A stretch of 64,000 nucleotides of DNA from Streptomyces sp. Je 1-79 (GCF_025195125.1 NZ_JAMGSL010000011.1:1-64000), one strand, 5' to 3'. Positions 54,576 through 62,535 are shown, numbered from the stretch's first letter. Numbers and translations: made by a program. Notes: a model not told the origin generated them from the sequence alone.

Positions 54576-55166
54576 GTGGTGCGCAAGGATGCGGCCGTGG
54601 CCGATGAACGTCCGCATCGGGCCCGGCATCGCAGCGAGGTGTCACGCAACCGCCCCGACGTCCCTGACGAGGAGTTGATGCGTGCTCTCTACCGCGAACA
54701 TGCCGGGCCCCTGCTCGCCTATGTACTCCGCCTCGTCGCCGGCGACCGCCAGCGTGCCGAGGACGTCGTACAGGAGACGCTCATCCGTGCCTGGAAGAAC
54801 GCCGGCCAGCTCAACCGGGCTACCGGCTCCGTCAGACCTTGGCTTGTGACGGTTGCCCGGCGCATCGTCATCGACGGCCACCGAAGCCGGCAGGCCCGGC
54901 CCCAGGAGGTCGATCCGTCACCGCTCGAGGTCCTGCCCGCGGAGGACGAGATCGACAAGGCGCTGTGGCTGATGACGCTCTCTGACGCTCTCGAAGATTT
55001 GACGCCCGCCCACCGGGAAGTGTTGGTCGAGACCTACTTCAAGGGGCGTACGGTCAATGAGGCGGCCGAGACCCTCGGCATACCTGCCGGGACCGTGCGT
55101 TCCCGAGTGTTCTACGCACTTCGTTCCATGAAAATCGCGCTGGAGGAGAGGGGGGTTTCGGCATGA
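54576..55166 (+). CDS. sigU: ECF sigma factor SigU
   Basis: A 196-residue ECF sigma factor. GTG 54576 or GTG 54579 is the start, both behind GGGAGG; 54579 has the better spacing. Region 2 includes EELMRALYREHAGPLLAYVLRL and RPWLVTVARRIVIDGHRSR. Region 4 has LTPAHREVLVETYFKGRTVNEAAETLGI and AGTVRSRVFYALRSMK. Its stop overlaps the anti-sigma start (ATGA, 55163-55166). In S. coelicolor SigU (SCO2954) affects morphological differentiation and secreted proteins, and RsuA holds it in check. Confidence 0.93.
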   Translation: MVRKDAAVADERPHRARHRSEVSRNRPDVPDEELMRALYREHAGPLLAYVLRLVAGDRQRAEDVVQETLIRAWKNAGQLNRATGSVRPWLVTVARRIVIDGHRSRQARPQEVDPSPLEVLPAEDEIDKALWLMTLSDALEDLTPAHREVLVETYFKGRTVNEAAETLGIPAGTVRSRVFYALRSMKIALEERGVSA

Positions 55167-56029
55167 GCAGCGGCATGACACCGCCGCACGACGCCGCGGG
55201 TGCGTACGTACTCGGCATCCTTGACGATGTCGAAGCCGTCGCCTTCGAGGCGCACCTGGCGGGTTGCGAGCTCTGCGCCGCGCACGTGGAGGAGTTCGCC
55301 GGGATGGAGCCGATGCTCGCCATGCTGGCGGACGCGGACGCCCCGGCCGCCTTCGGCCCGTCGATGATCGACCCGTACGCCGAGAAGGCCTTCGACGACT
55401 TCGCGCCCCGGCCGCCCGCCCCGCCCGGCCCCCGCCGCGCCCCGGGCGCTCCCGTGGCCCTGCACGCCGTCGGCGCCCCGCCCGGTCCGGAGCTCCTCGA
55501 CCGGCTGATCGACGAGGTGGGTGCCAAGCGCGCGAGCCGTCGCCGCCGCTCCCTGTACCTCGTCGCGGCCGCCGCGGTCCTCGTCATCGGCGGGCCCGCC
55601 GTCGCGGTCGTCGCCACCTCCGGCGGCGAGCGGGAGAACCAGGCGGTCGAACCGCATCCCACCAGCCCGGCCGAGGACGCCTTCTTCCACCACATGGACG
55701 AGAAGATCGAGGCCACCGACCCGACGACGAAGATCAGCGCGACCGTCGGCCTGGAGAAGAAGGGCTGGGGCACCCACACCGTCCTGGAGCTCAAGAACGT
55801 CAAGGGCCCCCTGAAGTGCCGGCTCGTCGCCGTCTCCAAGAGCGGCGAGGAGGAGACGGTGACCTCCTGGGCGGTGCCGAAGTGGGGGTACGGCATCCCC
55901 GGCGCCACGCTGGAGAGCGCCAAGAACCCGCTGTACGTGCACGGCGGAGCGGCCATGGACCGCAACGACATCGACCACTTCGAGGTCCGGACCTTCGACG
56001 GCGAACGCCTCGTGGAGGTCGAGGCCTGA
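55163..56029 (+). CDS. rsuA: Zinc-binding anti-sigma factor RsuA
   Basis: A 288-residue ZAS-family anti-sigma factor. The cytoplasmic N-terminal domain carries the zinc motif HxxxCxxC in FEAHLAGCELCAAHVEEFAG. A disordered Pro-rich linker is followed by a membrane helix at about 132-152 (SLYLVAAAAVLVIGGPAVAVVA). The extracellular C-terminal domain (about 155-288) carries GWGTHTVLELKNVKGPLKCRL and probably senses the signal. It binds SigU and keeps it inactive at the membrane until released. Translational coupling with sigU ensures stoichiometry. Confidence 0.93.
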   Translation: MSSGMTPPHDAAGAYVLGILDDVEAVAFEAHLAGCELCAAHVEEFAGMEPMLAMLADADAPAAFGPSMIDPYAEKAFDDFAPRPPAPPGPRRAPGAPVALHAVGAPPGPELLDRLIDEVGAKRASRRRRSLYLVAAAAVLVIGGPAVAVVATSGGERENQAVEPHPTSPAEDAFFHHMDEKIEATDPTTKISATVGLEKKGWGTHTVLELKNVKGPLKCRLVAVSKSGEEETVTSWAVPKWGYGIPGATLESAKNPLYVHGGAAMDRNDIDHFEVRTFDGERLVEVEA

Positions 56030-56091
56030 CATTTTGCCCCCCTGTGGCGTACGCTCGACGGCTGCCCAGTGCACGTCAGAAGGGGGCCTCA

Positions 56092-58458
56092 GTGGCCGCG
56101 CAGGAAGCCGTGGAGGCCATGGTCGCCATGGACGCCACCGATACGGTCCGGGACCGTGAGATCGGTGTCGAGCAGGAACATCTGGACAAGGTCTACCGCC
56201 GCCTCGAGGAGAAGATCCACGAGGCGGAGTTCCTGATGAACGACGCCGCCAAACGCGGCCAGGTCGGCACGCCGGGAGCGCTCGCCGAGCGGGACGCCCA
56301 GGTGTTCCGGGCCGGCGTGCACCTGAACCGGCTCAACAACGAGTTCGAGGACTTCCTCTTCGGCCGGATCGACCTGCTGTACGGCAAGGACGGCAAGAAG
56401 GGCCCCGACGGCGCGTACACCTCCGTCGAGCCCGCAGAGGACGCCGTACGGCCCGACGGCACGGCCGAGATCGCCGAGACCCTCCACATCGGCCGGATCG
56501 GCGTCCTCGACTCCGACTACGCGCCGCTGGTCATCGACTGGCGGGCACCCGCCGCGGCGCCCTTCTACCGCTCCACGCCGGTCGACCCCGGCCGCGTGGT
56601 GCGCCGCCGGGTCATCCGCTCCAAGGGCCGCAAGGTCCTCGGCGTCGAGGACGACCTGATGCGCCCCGAGCTGAAGGCGACCCTCGACGGGCACGAGCTG
56701 CCGGTGATCGGCGACGGCGCCCTGATGGCCGCGCTCGGCCAGGCCCGCAGCCACACCATGCGCGACATCGTCTCCTCCATCCAGGCCGAGCAGGACCTGG
56801 TCATCCGCGCGCCCGCCGCCTCCGTCACGTACGTCGAGGGCGGCCCGGGCACCGGAAAGACGGCGGTCGCCCTGCACCGGGCGGCCTACCTGCTCTACCA
56901 GGACCGGCGCCGTTACGCGGGCGGCATCCTGATCGTCTCCCCGACGCCGCTGCTCGTCTCGTACACCGAGGGCGTGCTGCCCTCGCTGGGCGAGGAGGGC
57001 CAGGTCGCCATCCGCGCGCTCGGCTCGCTGGTGGACGGCATCGAGGCCACCACGTACGACGATCCGGCCGTCGCCCGGATCAAGGGCTCCTCCCGGATGC
57101 TCGCCGTCCTGCGCAAGGCGGCCCGCGGAGCGCTGGAGACCCCCGCACCCAGGGCACAGGCCCAGCTCTCCCTCGGCGAGGAGGAGGCCGCCCCGGCGCC
57201 CGCCGGCACCCCGACCCGCCTGCGGGTCGTCGCCTTCGGGCGCCGCCTGGAGCTGGAGGCGGACGACCTCCAGCGCATCCGGCACAACGTCCTGGGCGGC
57301 TCCGCCCCCGTCAACCTGCTGCGCCCGCGCGCCCGCAGGCTGCTGCTCGACGCCCTGTACGCCAAGTCCGGCGCCGTGGGCCGGCACAGCGACCCCGAGC
57401 TCGCCGCCGAGCTGCGCTCCTCCTTCGACGAGGACGTCTCCACGGAGGACTCCTTCCTGTCCTTCCTCGACGCCTGGTGGCCCGAGCTCACCCCCCGGCA
57501 GGTCCTCGACGCGATGGGCGACGAGAAGCGCCTGGGCCGCTGGGCCCGGCGCGTCCTCAACCAGGGCGAGGTCCGTCGGCTCGCCCGCTCGCTGCGCCGC
57601 GACGGTCTCTCCGTGCACGACGTGGCGCTCCTCGACGAGCTGAACACCCTCCTCGGCGCCCCGGCCCGGCCGCGCAAGAGGCGGGAGTACGACCCGCTGG
57701 ACCAGCTGACAGGGCTGGAGGAGCTGATGCCCGTACGGGAGGAGACGCAGCGCGAGCGGGCCGAGCGGCTCGCGGCGGAGCGCACCGAGTACGCGCACGT
57801 CATCGTCGACGAGGCGCAGGACCTGACCCCCATGCAGTGGCGGATGGTCGGACGGCGCGGCCGGCACGCGACCTGGACGGTCGTCGGCGACCCGGCGCAG
57901 TCCTCCTGGTCCACCCCGGACGAGGCCGCGGAGGCCCGTGACGAGGCGCTGGGCAGCCGCCCGCGCCGCCGCTTCGAGCTGACCGTGAACTACCGCAACC
58001 CCGCCGAGATCGCCGAACTGGCCGCCAAGGTGCTCGCCCTCGCCATGCCCGGAAAGGAGTCGCCGCGCGCGGTCCGCTCGACCGGTGTGGAGCCCCGGTT
58101 CGTGGCGGTTTCGAGCAAGGACGATCTGGCCGGAACCGTACGGGCGGAGGCGCGGCGGCTGCTCGAACGTGTGGACGGCACGGTCGGGGTCGTGGTCGCC
58201 ATGAACCGCCGTGAGCAGGCCGCCGGCTGGCTGGCCGACCTCGGCGACCGGGTGGTGGCGCTGGGCTCCCTGGAGGCCAAGGGCCTGGAGTACGACGCCA
58301 CCGTGGTCGCCTCACCGGCCGAGATCGCGGACGAGTCCCCGGCGGGTCTGCGGGTCCTGTACGTGGCGCTGACCCGGGCCACCCAGCAGCTGACGGTGGT
58401 CTCGGGCGCCCGGGACGTGCCGGACGCGGACGGGGTTCCCGACCTGCTCAGGGACTGA
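56092..58458 (+). CDS. HelD-type RNA-polymerase-associated UvrD/Rep helicase
   Basis: A 788-residue SF1 ATPase starting at GTG 56092 behind AAGGGGG; the longer upstream frame is a shadow of rsuA. An N-terminal coiled coil (EQEHLDKVYRRLEEKIHEAE) precedes the helicase core. Walker A is GGPGTGKTAVALHRAAYL, Walker B VIVDEAQDLTPMQW, and motif VI-like YVALTRATQQL closes the core. Actinobacterial HelD (class II) inserts arms into RNA polymerase to release stalled complexes; the related HelR protects against rifamycins. No rifamycin-associated element is seen upstream, so I use the general name. Confidence 0.9.
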   Translation: MAAQEAVEAMVAMDATDTVRDREIGVEQEHLDKVYRRLEEKIHEAEFLMNDAAKRGQVGTPGALAERDAQVFRAGVHLNRLNNEFEDFLFGRIDLLYGKDGKKGPDGAYTSVEPAEDAVRPDGTAEIAETLHIGRIGVLDSDYAPLVIDWRAPAAAPFYRSTPVDPGRVVRRRVIRSKGRKVLGVEDDLMRPELKATLDGHELPVIGDGALMAALGQARSHTMRDIVSSIQAEQDLVIRAPAASVTYVEGGPGTGKTAVALHRAAYLLYQDRRRYAGGILIVSPTPLLVSYTEGVLPSLGEEGQVAIRALGSLVDGIEATTYDDPAVARIKGSSRMLAVLRKAARGALETPAPRAQAQLSLGEEEAAPAPAGTPTRLRVVAFGRRLELEADDLQRIRHNVLGGSAPVNLLRPRARRLLLDALYAKSGAVGRHSDPELAAELRSSFDEDVSTEDSFLSFLDAWWPELTPRQVLDAMGDEKRLGRWARRVLNQGEVRRLARSLRRDGLSVHDVALLDELNTLLGAPARPRKRREYDPLDQLTGLEELMPVREETQRERAERLAAERTEYAHVIVDEAQDLTPMQWRMVGRRGRHATWTVVGDPAQSSWSTPDEAAEARDEALGSRPRRRFELTVNYRNPAEIAELAAKVLALAMPGKESPRAVRSTGVEPRFVAVSSKDDLAGTVRAEARRLLERVDGTVGVVVAMNRREQAAGWLADLGDRVVALGSLEAKGLEYDATVVASPAEIADESPAGLRVLYVALTRATQQLTVVSGARDVPDADGVPDLLRD

Positions 58459-58480
58459 TTTCAGGTCAACATGCGTCGCA

Positions 58481-58506
58481 GGAATCACTTACCAGGGTGG
58501 TTTGTT
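58481..58506 (+). promoter_or_regulatory. SigR-like promoter GGAAT-N18-GTT
   Basis: GGAAT (58481-58485) and GTT (58504-58506) are exactly 18 bp apart, the known consensus for the thiol-stress sigma factor SigR. Transcription would begin near 58513 and run through the structured RNA to the terminator at 58664. Confidence 0.55.
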
Positions 58507-58512
58507 AGCCTG

Positions 58513-58664
58513 TCTATGGCACCGGCTCGATCCAAGCCCCCGGGCCCAACCTTCGTCCCTTAGAGGGACCACTTGCCGCGAGGCGAGCATGGCGGGTCGG
58601 TGCCACCTTGTACGTACATACAGAAGAGGTCCGTGTCACCCCCGGGTGACGCGGACCTCTTCTG
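58513..58664 (+). ncRNA. Probable small RNA between helD and malic enzyme
   Basis: About 150 nt from the SigR-like promoter to a strong terminator. TGGCACCG (58517-58524) pairs with CGGTGCCA (58599-58606) as a closing stem. Inside, GCTCG/CGAGC, GTCCCT-TAG-AGGGAC (58556-58570) and GCC-GCGA-GGC form branches. No open frame fits. It may already be listed among S. coelicolor small RNAs adjacent to SCO2952; I cannot confirm that. It may instead be a riboswitch-like leader that terminates before the malic enzyme gene. Confidence 0.6.
58621..58664 (+). terminator. 21-bp terminator with T-rich tail
   Basis: Arm 58621-58641 (CAGAAGAGGTCCGTGTCACC plus C) pairs with 58644-58664, one G-U pair, followed by TTTCTCCCC. 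It is the strongest terminator in the window. Confidence 0.93.
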
Positions 58665-58682
58665 TTTCTCCCCAACTTCTCG

Positions 58683-58702
58683 TATGGTGGAAACTACTTT
58701 CC
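58683..58702 (+). promoter_or_regulatory. TATGGT and GGAAA-CTAC-TTTCC operator-like site
   Basis: The GGAAA (58689-58693) and TTTCC (58698-58702) arms are exact inverted copies just after a -10-like TATGGT (58683-58688). The spacing resembles IclR-family operators. It would lie at the transcription start of the malic enzyme gene. Confidence 0.45.
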
Positions 58703-58725
58703 GAAAACAAAATGACCGCATTACC

Positions 58726-58791
58726 TGCTACCGGCTGGTAGGTGCGACGATCGGAGGGCGCTGCCAGGCAACCAGCCGGGGCGGCGTAGCA
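58726..58791 (+). promoter_or_regulatory. Structured 5' leader of malic enzyme gene
   Basis: TGCTA (58726-58730) pairs with TAGCA (58787-58791), and CCGGCTGGT (58731-58739) with ACCAGCCGG (58771-58779), leaving a 7-base bulge and a 31-base internal domain. An alternative hairpin, CTACC-GGCT-GGTAG (58728-58741), would compete with the long stem. The ribosome-binding AGAGGA follows. It matches no riboswitch class I know. Confidence 0.5.
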
Positions 58792-58822
58792 ACGAAGCTA
58801 GGGAAAGCAGAGGAACTCGGCC

Positions 58823-60259
58823 ATGGCAACGGCGCCCAGCGTCTCGTACTCGATGACGGTCCGGCTGGAGGTTCCCGCGAGCGGAACCGCGGTCTCCCAG
58901 CTCACCACGGCGGTGGAGTCCCACGGCGGTTCCGTCACCGGCCTCGACGTGACCGCCTCCGGCCACGAGAAGCTCCGGATCGACGTCACCATCGCCGCGA
59001 CCTCGACCGCGCACGCCGACGAGATCGTCGCGCAGCTGCGGACCATCGAGGGTGTCGTCCTCGGCAAGGTCTCCGACCGTACGTTCCTGATGCACCTCGG
59101 CGGCAAGATCGAGATGGCGTCCAAGCACCCCATCCGCAACCGCGACGACCTCTCCATGATCTACACCCCGGGCGTGGCCCGCGTGTGCATGGCGATCGCC
59201 GAGAACCCCGAGGACGCCCGCCGCCTCACCATCAAGCGCAACACCGTCGCGGTCGTCACCGACGGCTCCGCCGTCCTCGGCCTCGGCAACATCGGCCCGA
59301 TGGCCGCGATGCCGGTCATGGAGGGCAAGGCGGCCCTGTTCAAGCGCTTCGCCGACATCGACGCCTGGCCGATCTGCCTGGACACCCAGGACACCGACGA
59401 GATCGTCGCGATCGTCAAGGCCATCGCCCCCGGCTTCGCGGGCATCAACCTGGAGGACATCTCCGCCCCCCGCTGCTTCGAGATCGAGGCCCGCCTGCGC
59501 GAGGCCCTCGACATCCCCGTCTTCCACGACGACCAGCACGGCACCGCGATCGTCGTCCTCGCCGCCCTCACCAACGCGCTGCGCGTCGTCGGCAAGAGCG
59601 TCGGGGACGTACGGGTCGTCATGTCCGGCGCCGGCGCCGCCGGTACGGCCATCCTGAAGCTGCTCATCGCCGCGGGCGTCAAGCACGCCGTCGTCGCCGA
59701 CATCCACGGTGTCGTCCACGCCGGCCGTGAGGACCTCGTCGAGGCCGCGCCCGGCACCCCGCTGCGCTGGATCGCCGACAACACCAACCCCGAGGGCGTC
59801 ACCGGCACCCTCCAGCAGGCCGTCGTCGGCGCGGACGTGTTCATCGGCGTGTCGGCCCCGAACCTGCTCGGCGCGGACGACGTCGCCGCGATGGCGGAGG
59901 ACGCGATCGTGTTCGCGCTCGCGAACCCCGACCCCGAGGTCGACCCGGCAATCGCCCGTCAGACGGCGGCCGTTGTGGCCACCGGCCGCTCGGACTTCCC
60001 CAACCAGATCAACAACGTGCTGGTCTTCCCGGGCGTCTTCCGCGGTCTCCTCGACGCCCAGTCCCGCACGGTCAACACGGAGATGATGCTCGCGGCCGCC
60101 GCGGCGCTCGCCGACGTCGTCACCGAGGACGAGCTGAACCCGAACTACATCATCCCGTCGGTCTTCAACGACAAGGTCGCCGGCGCGGTCGCGGGCGCCG
60201 TCCGCACGGCGGCGAAGGCGGCCGGCGCGGGTGCCGACCACGGGACGGGCGGGCTCTGA
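58823..60259 (+). CDS. NAD-dependent malic enzyme with N-terminal ACT domain
   Basis: A 478-residue malic enzyme oxidatively decarboxylating malate to pyruvate. An N-terminal ACT domain (about 5-85: YSMTVRLEVPASGTAVSQL, EIVAQLRTIEGVVLGKV) implies allosteric control by a small metabolite. The catalytic part has SMIYTPGVARVC, VTDGSAVLGLGNIGP, the metal-binding DIPVFHDDQHGTAIVVLAAL and Rossmann GAGAAGTAI. S. coelicolor SCO2951, its apparent counterpart, is reported NAD-dependent. A structured leader and dyad lie upstream, a terminator downstream. The likely role is gluconeogenesis or acetyl-CoA supply from C4 acids. Confidence 0.93.
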   Translation: MATAPSVSYSMTVRLEVPASGTAVSQLTTAVESHGGSVTGLDVTASGHEKLRIDVTIAATSTAHADEIVAQLRTIEGVVLGKVSDRTFLMHLGGKIEMASKHPIRNRDDLSMIYTPGVARVCMAIAENPEDARRLTIKRNTVAVVTDGSAVLGLGNIGPMAAMPVMEGKAALFKRFADIDAWPICLDTQDTDEIVAIVKAIAPGFAGINLEDISAPRCFEIEARLREALDIPVFHDDQHGTAIVVLAALTNALRVVGKSVGDVRVVMSGAGAAGTAILKLLIAAGVKHAVVADIHGVVHAGREDLVEAAPGTPLRWIADNTNPEGVTGTLQQAVVGADVFIGVSAPNLLGADDVAAMAEDAIVFALANPDPEVDPAIARQTAAVVATGRSDFPNQINNVLVFPGVFRGLLDAQSRTVNTEMMLAAAAALADVVTEDELNPNYIIPSVFNDKVAGAVAGAVRTAAKAAGAGADHGTGGL

Positions 60260-60279
60260 GAGAGCCCCGCTCACGACGT

Positions 60280-60323
60280 ACGGCGGGCCGGGACAAGGCC
60301 GTGAAAGGCCCCGGGCCCGCCGT
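60280..60323 (+). terminator. Terminator of malic enzyme gene
   Basis: ACGGCGGGCC (60280-60289) pairs exactly with GGCCCGCCGT (60314-60323); the loop contains a smaller GGCC/GGCC stem. Confidence 0.8.
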
Positions 60324-60464
60324 CGGAACGGCGCGTCGCCGGGCGTCGCGCCGTAGATCCGCCGTAGGGTGGCGCTTCGGCTCCAAAGAGTTTCGGCGGA
60401 GTCGACGGAACGTCACCACGCCAGAGCCCGTGGCGCTTTTCGTGTGACCCCAGAGGGTGCCGGA

Positions 60465-60605
60465 TTGGCGTTCCCGCCGCTGGTGGGGGCAGGATGCCTA
60501 TTCGGGCGCGAGGGTCTGTCACCAGACCCGGGTCCGGGGACTGTCCGAGGGCCCTGGCAGCATCGGCTTCGCTGTGCCCATACATGCGGCTCCGCCGCGT
60601 GGCAC
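60465..60605 (+). promoter_or_regulatory. hupA promoter and structured leader
   Basis: Candidate promoter TTGGCG (60465-60470) and CAGGAT (60490-60495) precede a leader of about 138 bases. It holds GGGTCTG-TCAC-CAGACCC (60512-60529), GCGGC-TCC-GCCGC (60586-60598) and an outer GTGCC/GGCAC stem (60574-60578, 60601-60605). A further hairpin with a CTTTTCG tail lies upstream at about 60417-60445. Confidence 0.5.
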
Positions 60606-60639
60606 GCCTCACAGGCAAGAAGAACACGGGAGTAACAAC

Positions 60640-60921
60640 ATGAACCGCAGTGAGCTGGTGGCCGCCCTGGCCGACCGCGCCGAGGTGACCCGCAAGGACG
60701 CCGACGCCGTGCTGGCCGCTCTCGCCGAGACCGTCGGCGAGGTCGTCGCCAAGGGCGACGAGAAGGTCACCATCCCCGGCTTCCTGACCTTCGAGCGCAC
60801 CCACCGTGCCGCTCGCACCGCTCGTAACCCGCAGACCGGCGACCCGATCAACATCCCGGCCGGCTACAGCGTGAAGGTCTCCGCGGGCTCGAAGCTCAAG
60901 GAAGCCGCCAAGGGCAAGTAA
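60640..60921 (+). CDS. hupA: HU-family histone-like protein
   Basis: A 93-residue HU protein starting MNRSELVAALADRAEVTRKD at 60640 with GGGAG upstream. It has the HU fold with helix 1-2, the beta-arm segment RAARTARNPQTGDPINIPAG (Pro at the arm tip for DNA intercalation) and C-terminal VSAGSKLKEAAKGK. The length matches HupA rather than the long Lys-rich HupS of spores. It compacts the nucleoid in vegetative hyphae. It is monocistronic, with a long structured leader and a perfect 16-bp terminator. Confidence 0.97.
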   Translation: MNRSELVAALADRAEVTRKDADAVLAALAETVGEVVAKGDEKVTIPGFLTFERTHRAARTARNPQTGDPINIPAGYSVKVSAGSKLKEAAKGK

Positions 60922-60969
60922 GCCTGCAGGCACACCGCCGAAGGCACCCACGCGGGGCTGTAGGCGACA

Positions 60970-61008
60970 GAGAGGGCGGCCACCCTGTCAGGGGGTGGCC
61001 GCCCTCTC
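60970..61008 (+). terminator. Terminator of hupA
   Basis: GAGAGGGCGGCCACCC (60970-60985) pairs perfectly with 60993-61008, followed by GTCTG. Confidence 0.92.
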
Positions 61009-61136
61009 GTCTGCCCGCCTACGGCCCGCACAGGGGCGTGCCGCCCCGGAAGGGCCGCCTGGACGTGCCGTACGCGGTGCGCGCGCCCCGGGGCGCCCCT
61101 GGCCCCCGGAGACGCCCACAGGGCCGGAAACGGCGG

Positions 61137-61177
61137 CGAGGGCCGACAGACCCCCGTCAGGGGTCCGTCGGCCCTCG
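61137..61177 (-). terminator. Terminator of murA
   Basis: An 18-bp stem with one mismatch (61137-61154 with 61160-61177, loop CGTCA) lies 18 bp past the murA stop on the minus strand. Confidence 0.85.
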
Positions 61178-61194
61178 TACGGCCGCGTGGCGCG

Positions 61195-62535
61195 TCAGAC
61201 CAGCGCGCTGCCCGGCAGCTCGACCTTCGCGCCCAGCTCCACGAGCTTCTCCATGAAGTTCTCGTAGCCGCGGTTGATCAGGTCGATGCCGTGGACCCGG
61301 GACGTGCCCTGGGCCGCGAGCGCCGCGATCAGGTACGAGAAGCCGCCGCGGAGGTCCGGGATCACCAGGTCGGCGCCCTGGAGCTTCGTCGGGCCCGACA
61401 CGACCGCCGAGTGCAGGAAGTTGCGCTGGCCGAAGCGGCAGTCCGAGCCGCCCAGGCACTCGCGGTACAGCTGGATGTGCGCGCCCATCTGGTTCAGCGC
61501 CGACGTGAAGCCGAGCCGCGACTCGTACACCGTCTCGTGGACGATGGAGAGGCCCGCGGCCTGCGTCAGGGCCACCACCAGCGGCTGCTGCCAGTCGGTC
61601 TGGAAACCGGGGTGCACGTCCGTCTCCAGGTGGATCGCGTTGAGCGAGCCGCCCGGGTGCCAGAAGCGGATGCCCTCGTCGTCGATCTCGAAGGCGCCAC
61701 CCACCTTCCGGTACGTGTTGAGGAACGTCATCATCGACCGCTGCTGCGCGCCGCGGACGTAGATGTTGCCCTCGGTCGCCAGCGCCGCCGACGCCCAGGA
61801 GGCCGCCTCCAGGCGGTCCGGGAGCGCCCGGTGCGTGTAGCCGTCGAGACGGTCCACACCGGTGATCCGGATCGTCCGGTCGGTGTCCATGGAGATGATC
61901 GCGCCCATCTTCTGCAGGACGCAGATGAGGTCCTCGATCTCCGGCTCCACGGCCGCGTTGGAGAGCTCGGTGACGCCCTCCGCCAGGACCGCGGTCAGCA
62001 GCACCTGCTCGGTCGAGCCGACCGAGGGGTACGGGAGCCGGATCTTGGTGCCGCGCAGCCGCTGCGGGGCCTCCAGGTACTGGCCGTCCGCCCGCTTCTC
62101 GATCGTCGCGCCGAACTGGCGCAGCACGTCGAAGTGGAAGTCGATCGGCCGGCCGCCGATGTCGCAGCCGCCCAGGCCCGGGATGAAGGCGTGGCCGAGG
62201 CGGTGGAGCAGCGGGCCGCAGAAGAGGATCGGGATGCGCGACGAACCGGCGTGGGCATCGATGTCGGCCACGTTGGCGGACTCGACGTGCGTCGGGTCGA
62301 GGACCAGCTCGCCCGGCTCCTCGCCGGGGCGGACCGTCACCCCGTGCAGCTGGAGGAGTCCGCGGACCACGCGGACGTCACGGATGTCGGGCACATTGCG
62401 CAGCCTGCTCGGCCCGCTGCCGAGCAGGGCGGCGACCATCGCCTTGGGCACGAGGTTCTTCGCGCCGCGAACGCGGATCTCGCCCTCCAGCGGGGTGCCG
62501 CCGTGGACAAGCAGTACATCGTCTGTGCCGGTCAT
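61195..62535 (-). CDS. murA: UDP-N-acetylglucosamine 1-carboxyvinyltransferase
   Basis: A 446-residue MurA, first committed step of peptidoglycan synthesis, adding enolpyruvate from PEP to UDP-GlcNAc. It starts MTGTDDVLLVHGGTPLEGEI. RGAKNLVPKAMVAALL carries the conserved Lys-Asn. The active-site loop is FIPGLGGCDIGGRPIDFHFD with Cys retained, so the fosfomycin-target residue is present (mycobacteria have Asp). RLPYPSVGSTEQVLL and DVHPGFQTDWQQPLV are further signatures. It is monocistronic on the minus strand. An AT-rich stretch (about 62628-62650) in the 265-bp upstream gap may hold its promoter. Confidence 0.97.
   Translation of the reverse strand: MTGTDDVLLVHGGTPLEGEIRVRGAKNLVPKAMVAALLGSGPSRLRNVPDIRDVRVVRGLLQLHGVTVRPGEEPGELVLDPTHVESANVADIDAHAGSSRIPILFCGPLLHRLGHAFIPGLGGCDIGGRPIDFHFDVLRQFGATIEKRADGQYLEAPQRLRGTKIRLPYPSVGSTEQVLLTAVLAEGVTELSNAAVEPEIEDLICVLQKMGAIISMDTDRTIRITGVDRLDGYTHRALPDRLEAASWASAALATEGNIYVRGAQQRSMMTFLNTYRKVGGAFEIDDEGIRFWHPGGSLNAIHLETDVHPGFQTDWQQPLVVALTQAAGLSIVHETVYESRLGFTSALNQMGAHIQLYRECLGGSDCRFGQRNFLHSAVVSGPTKLQGADLVIPDLRGGFSYLIAALAAQGTSRVHGIDLINRGYENFMEKLVELGAKVELPGSALV

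Noticed and set aside
56030..56091. Rifamycin-associated element upstream of the HelD-type gene
   Set aside because: No 19-bp palindrome of that type is present in the 62-bp gap, so HelR identity is not supported by regulation.
58490..58500. AGGGTGG near the small RNA as a T-box antiterminator
   Set aside because: The invariant ACCGCG continuation and specifier-loop architecture are missing, and the gene downstream is not an aminoacyl-tRNA or amino-acid gene.
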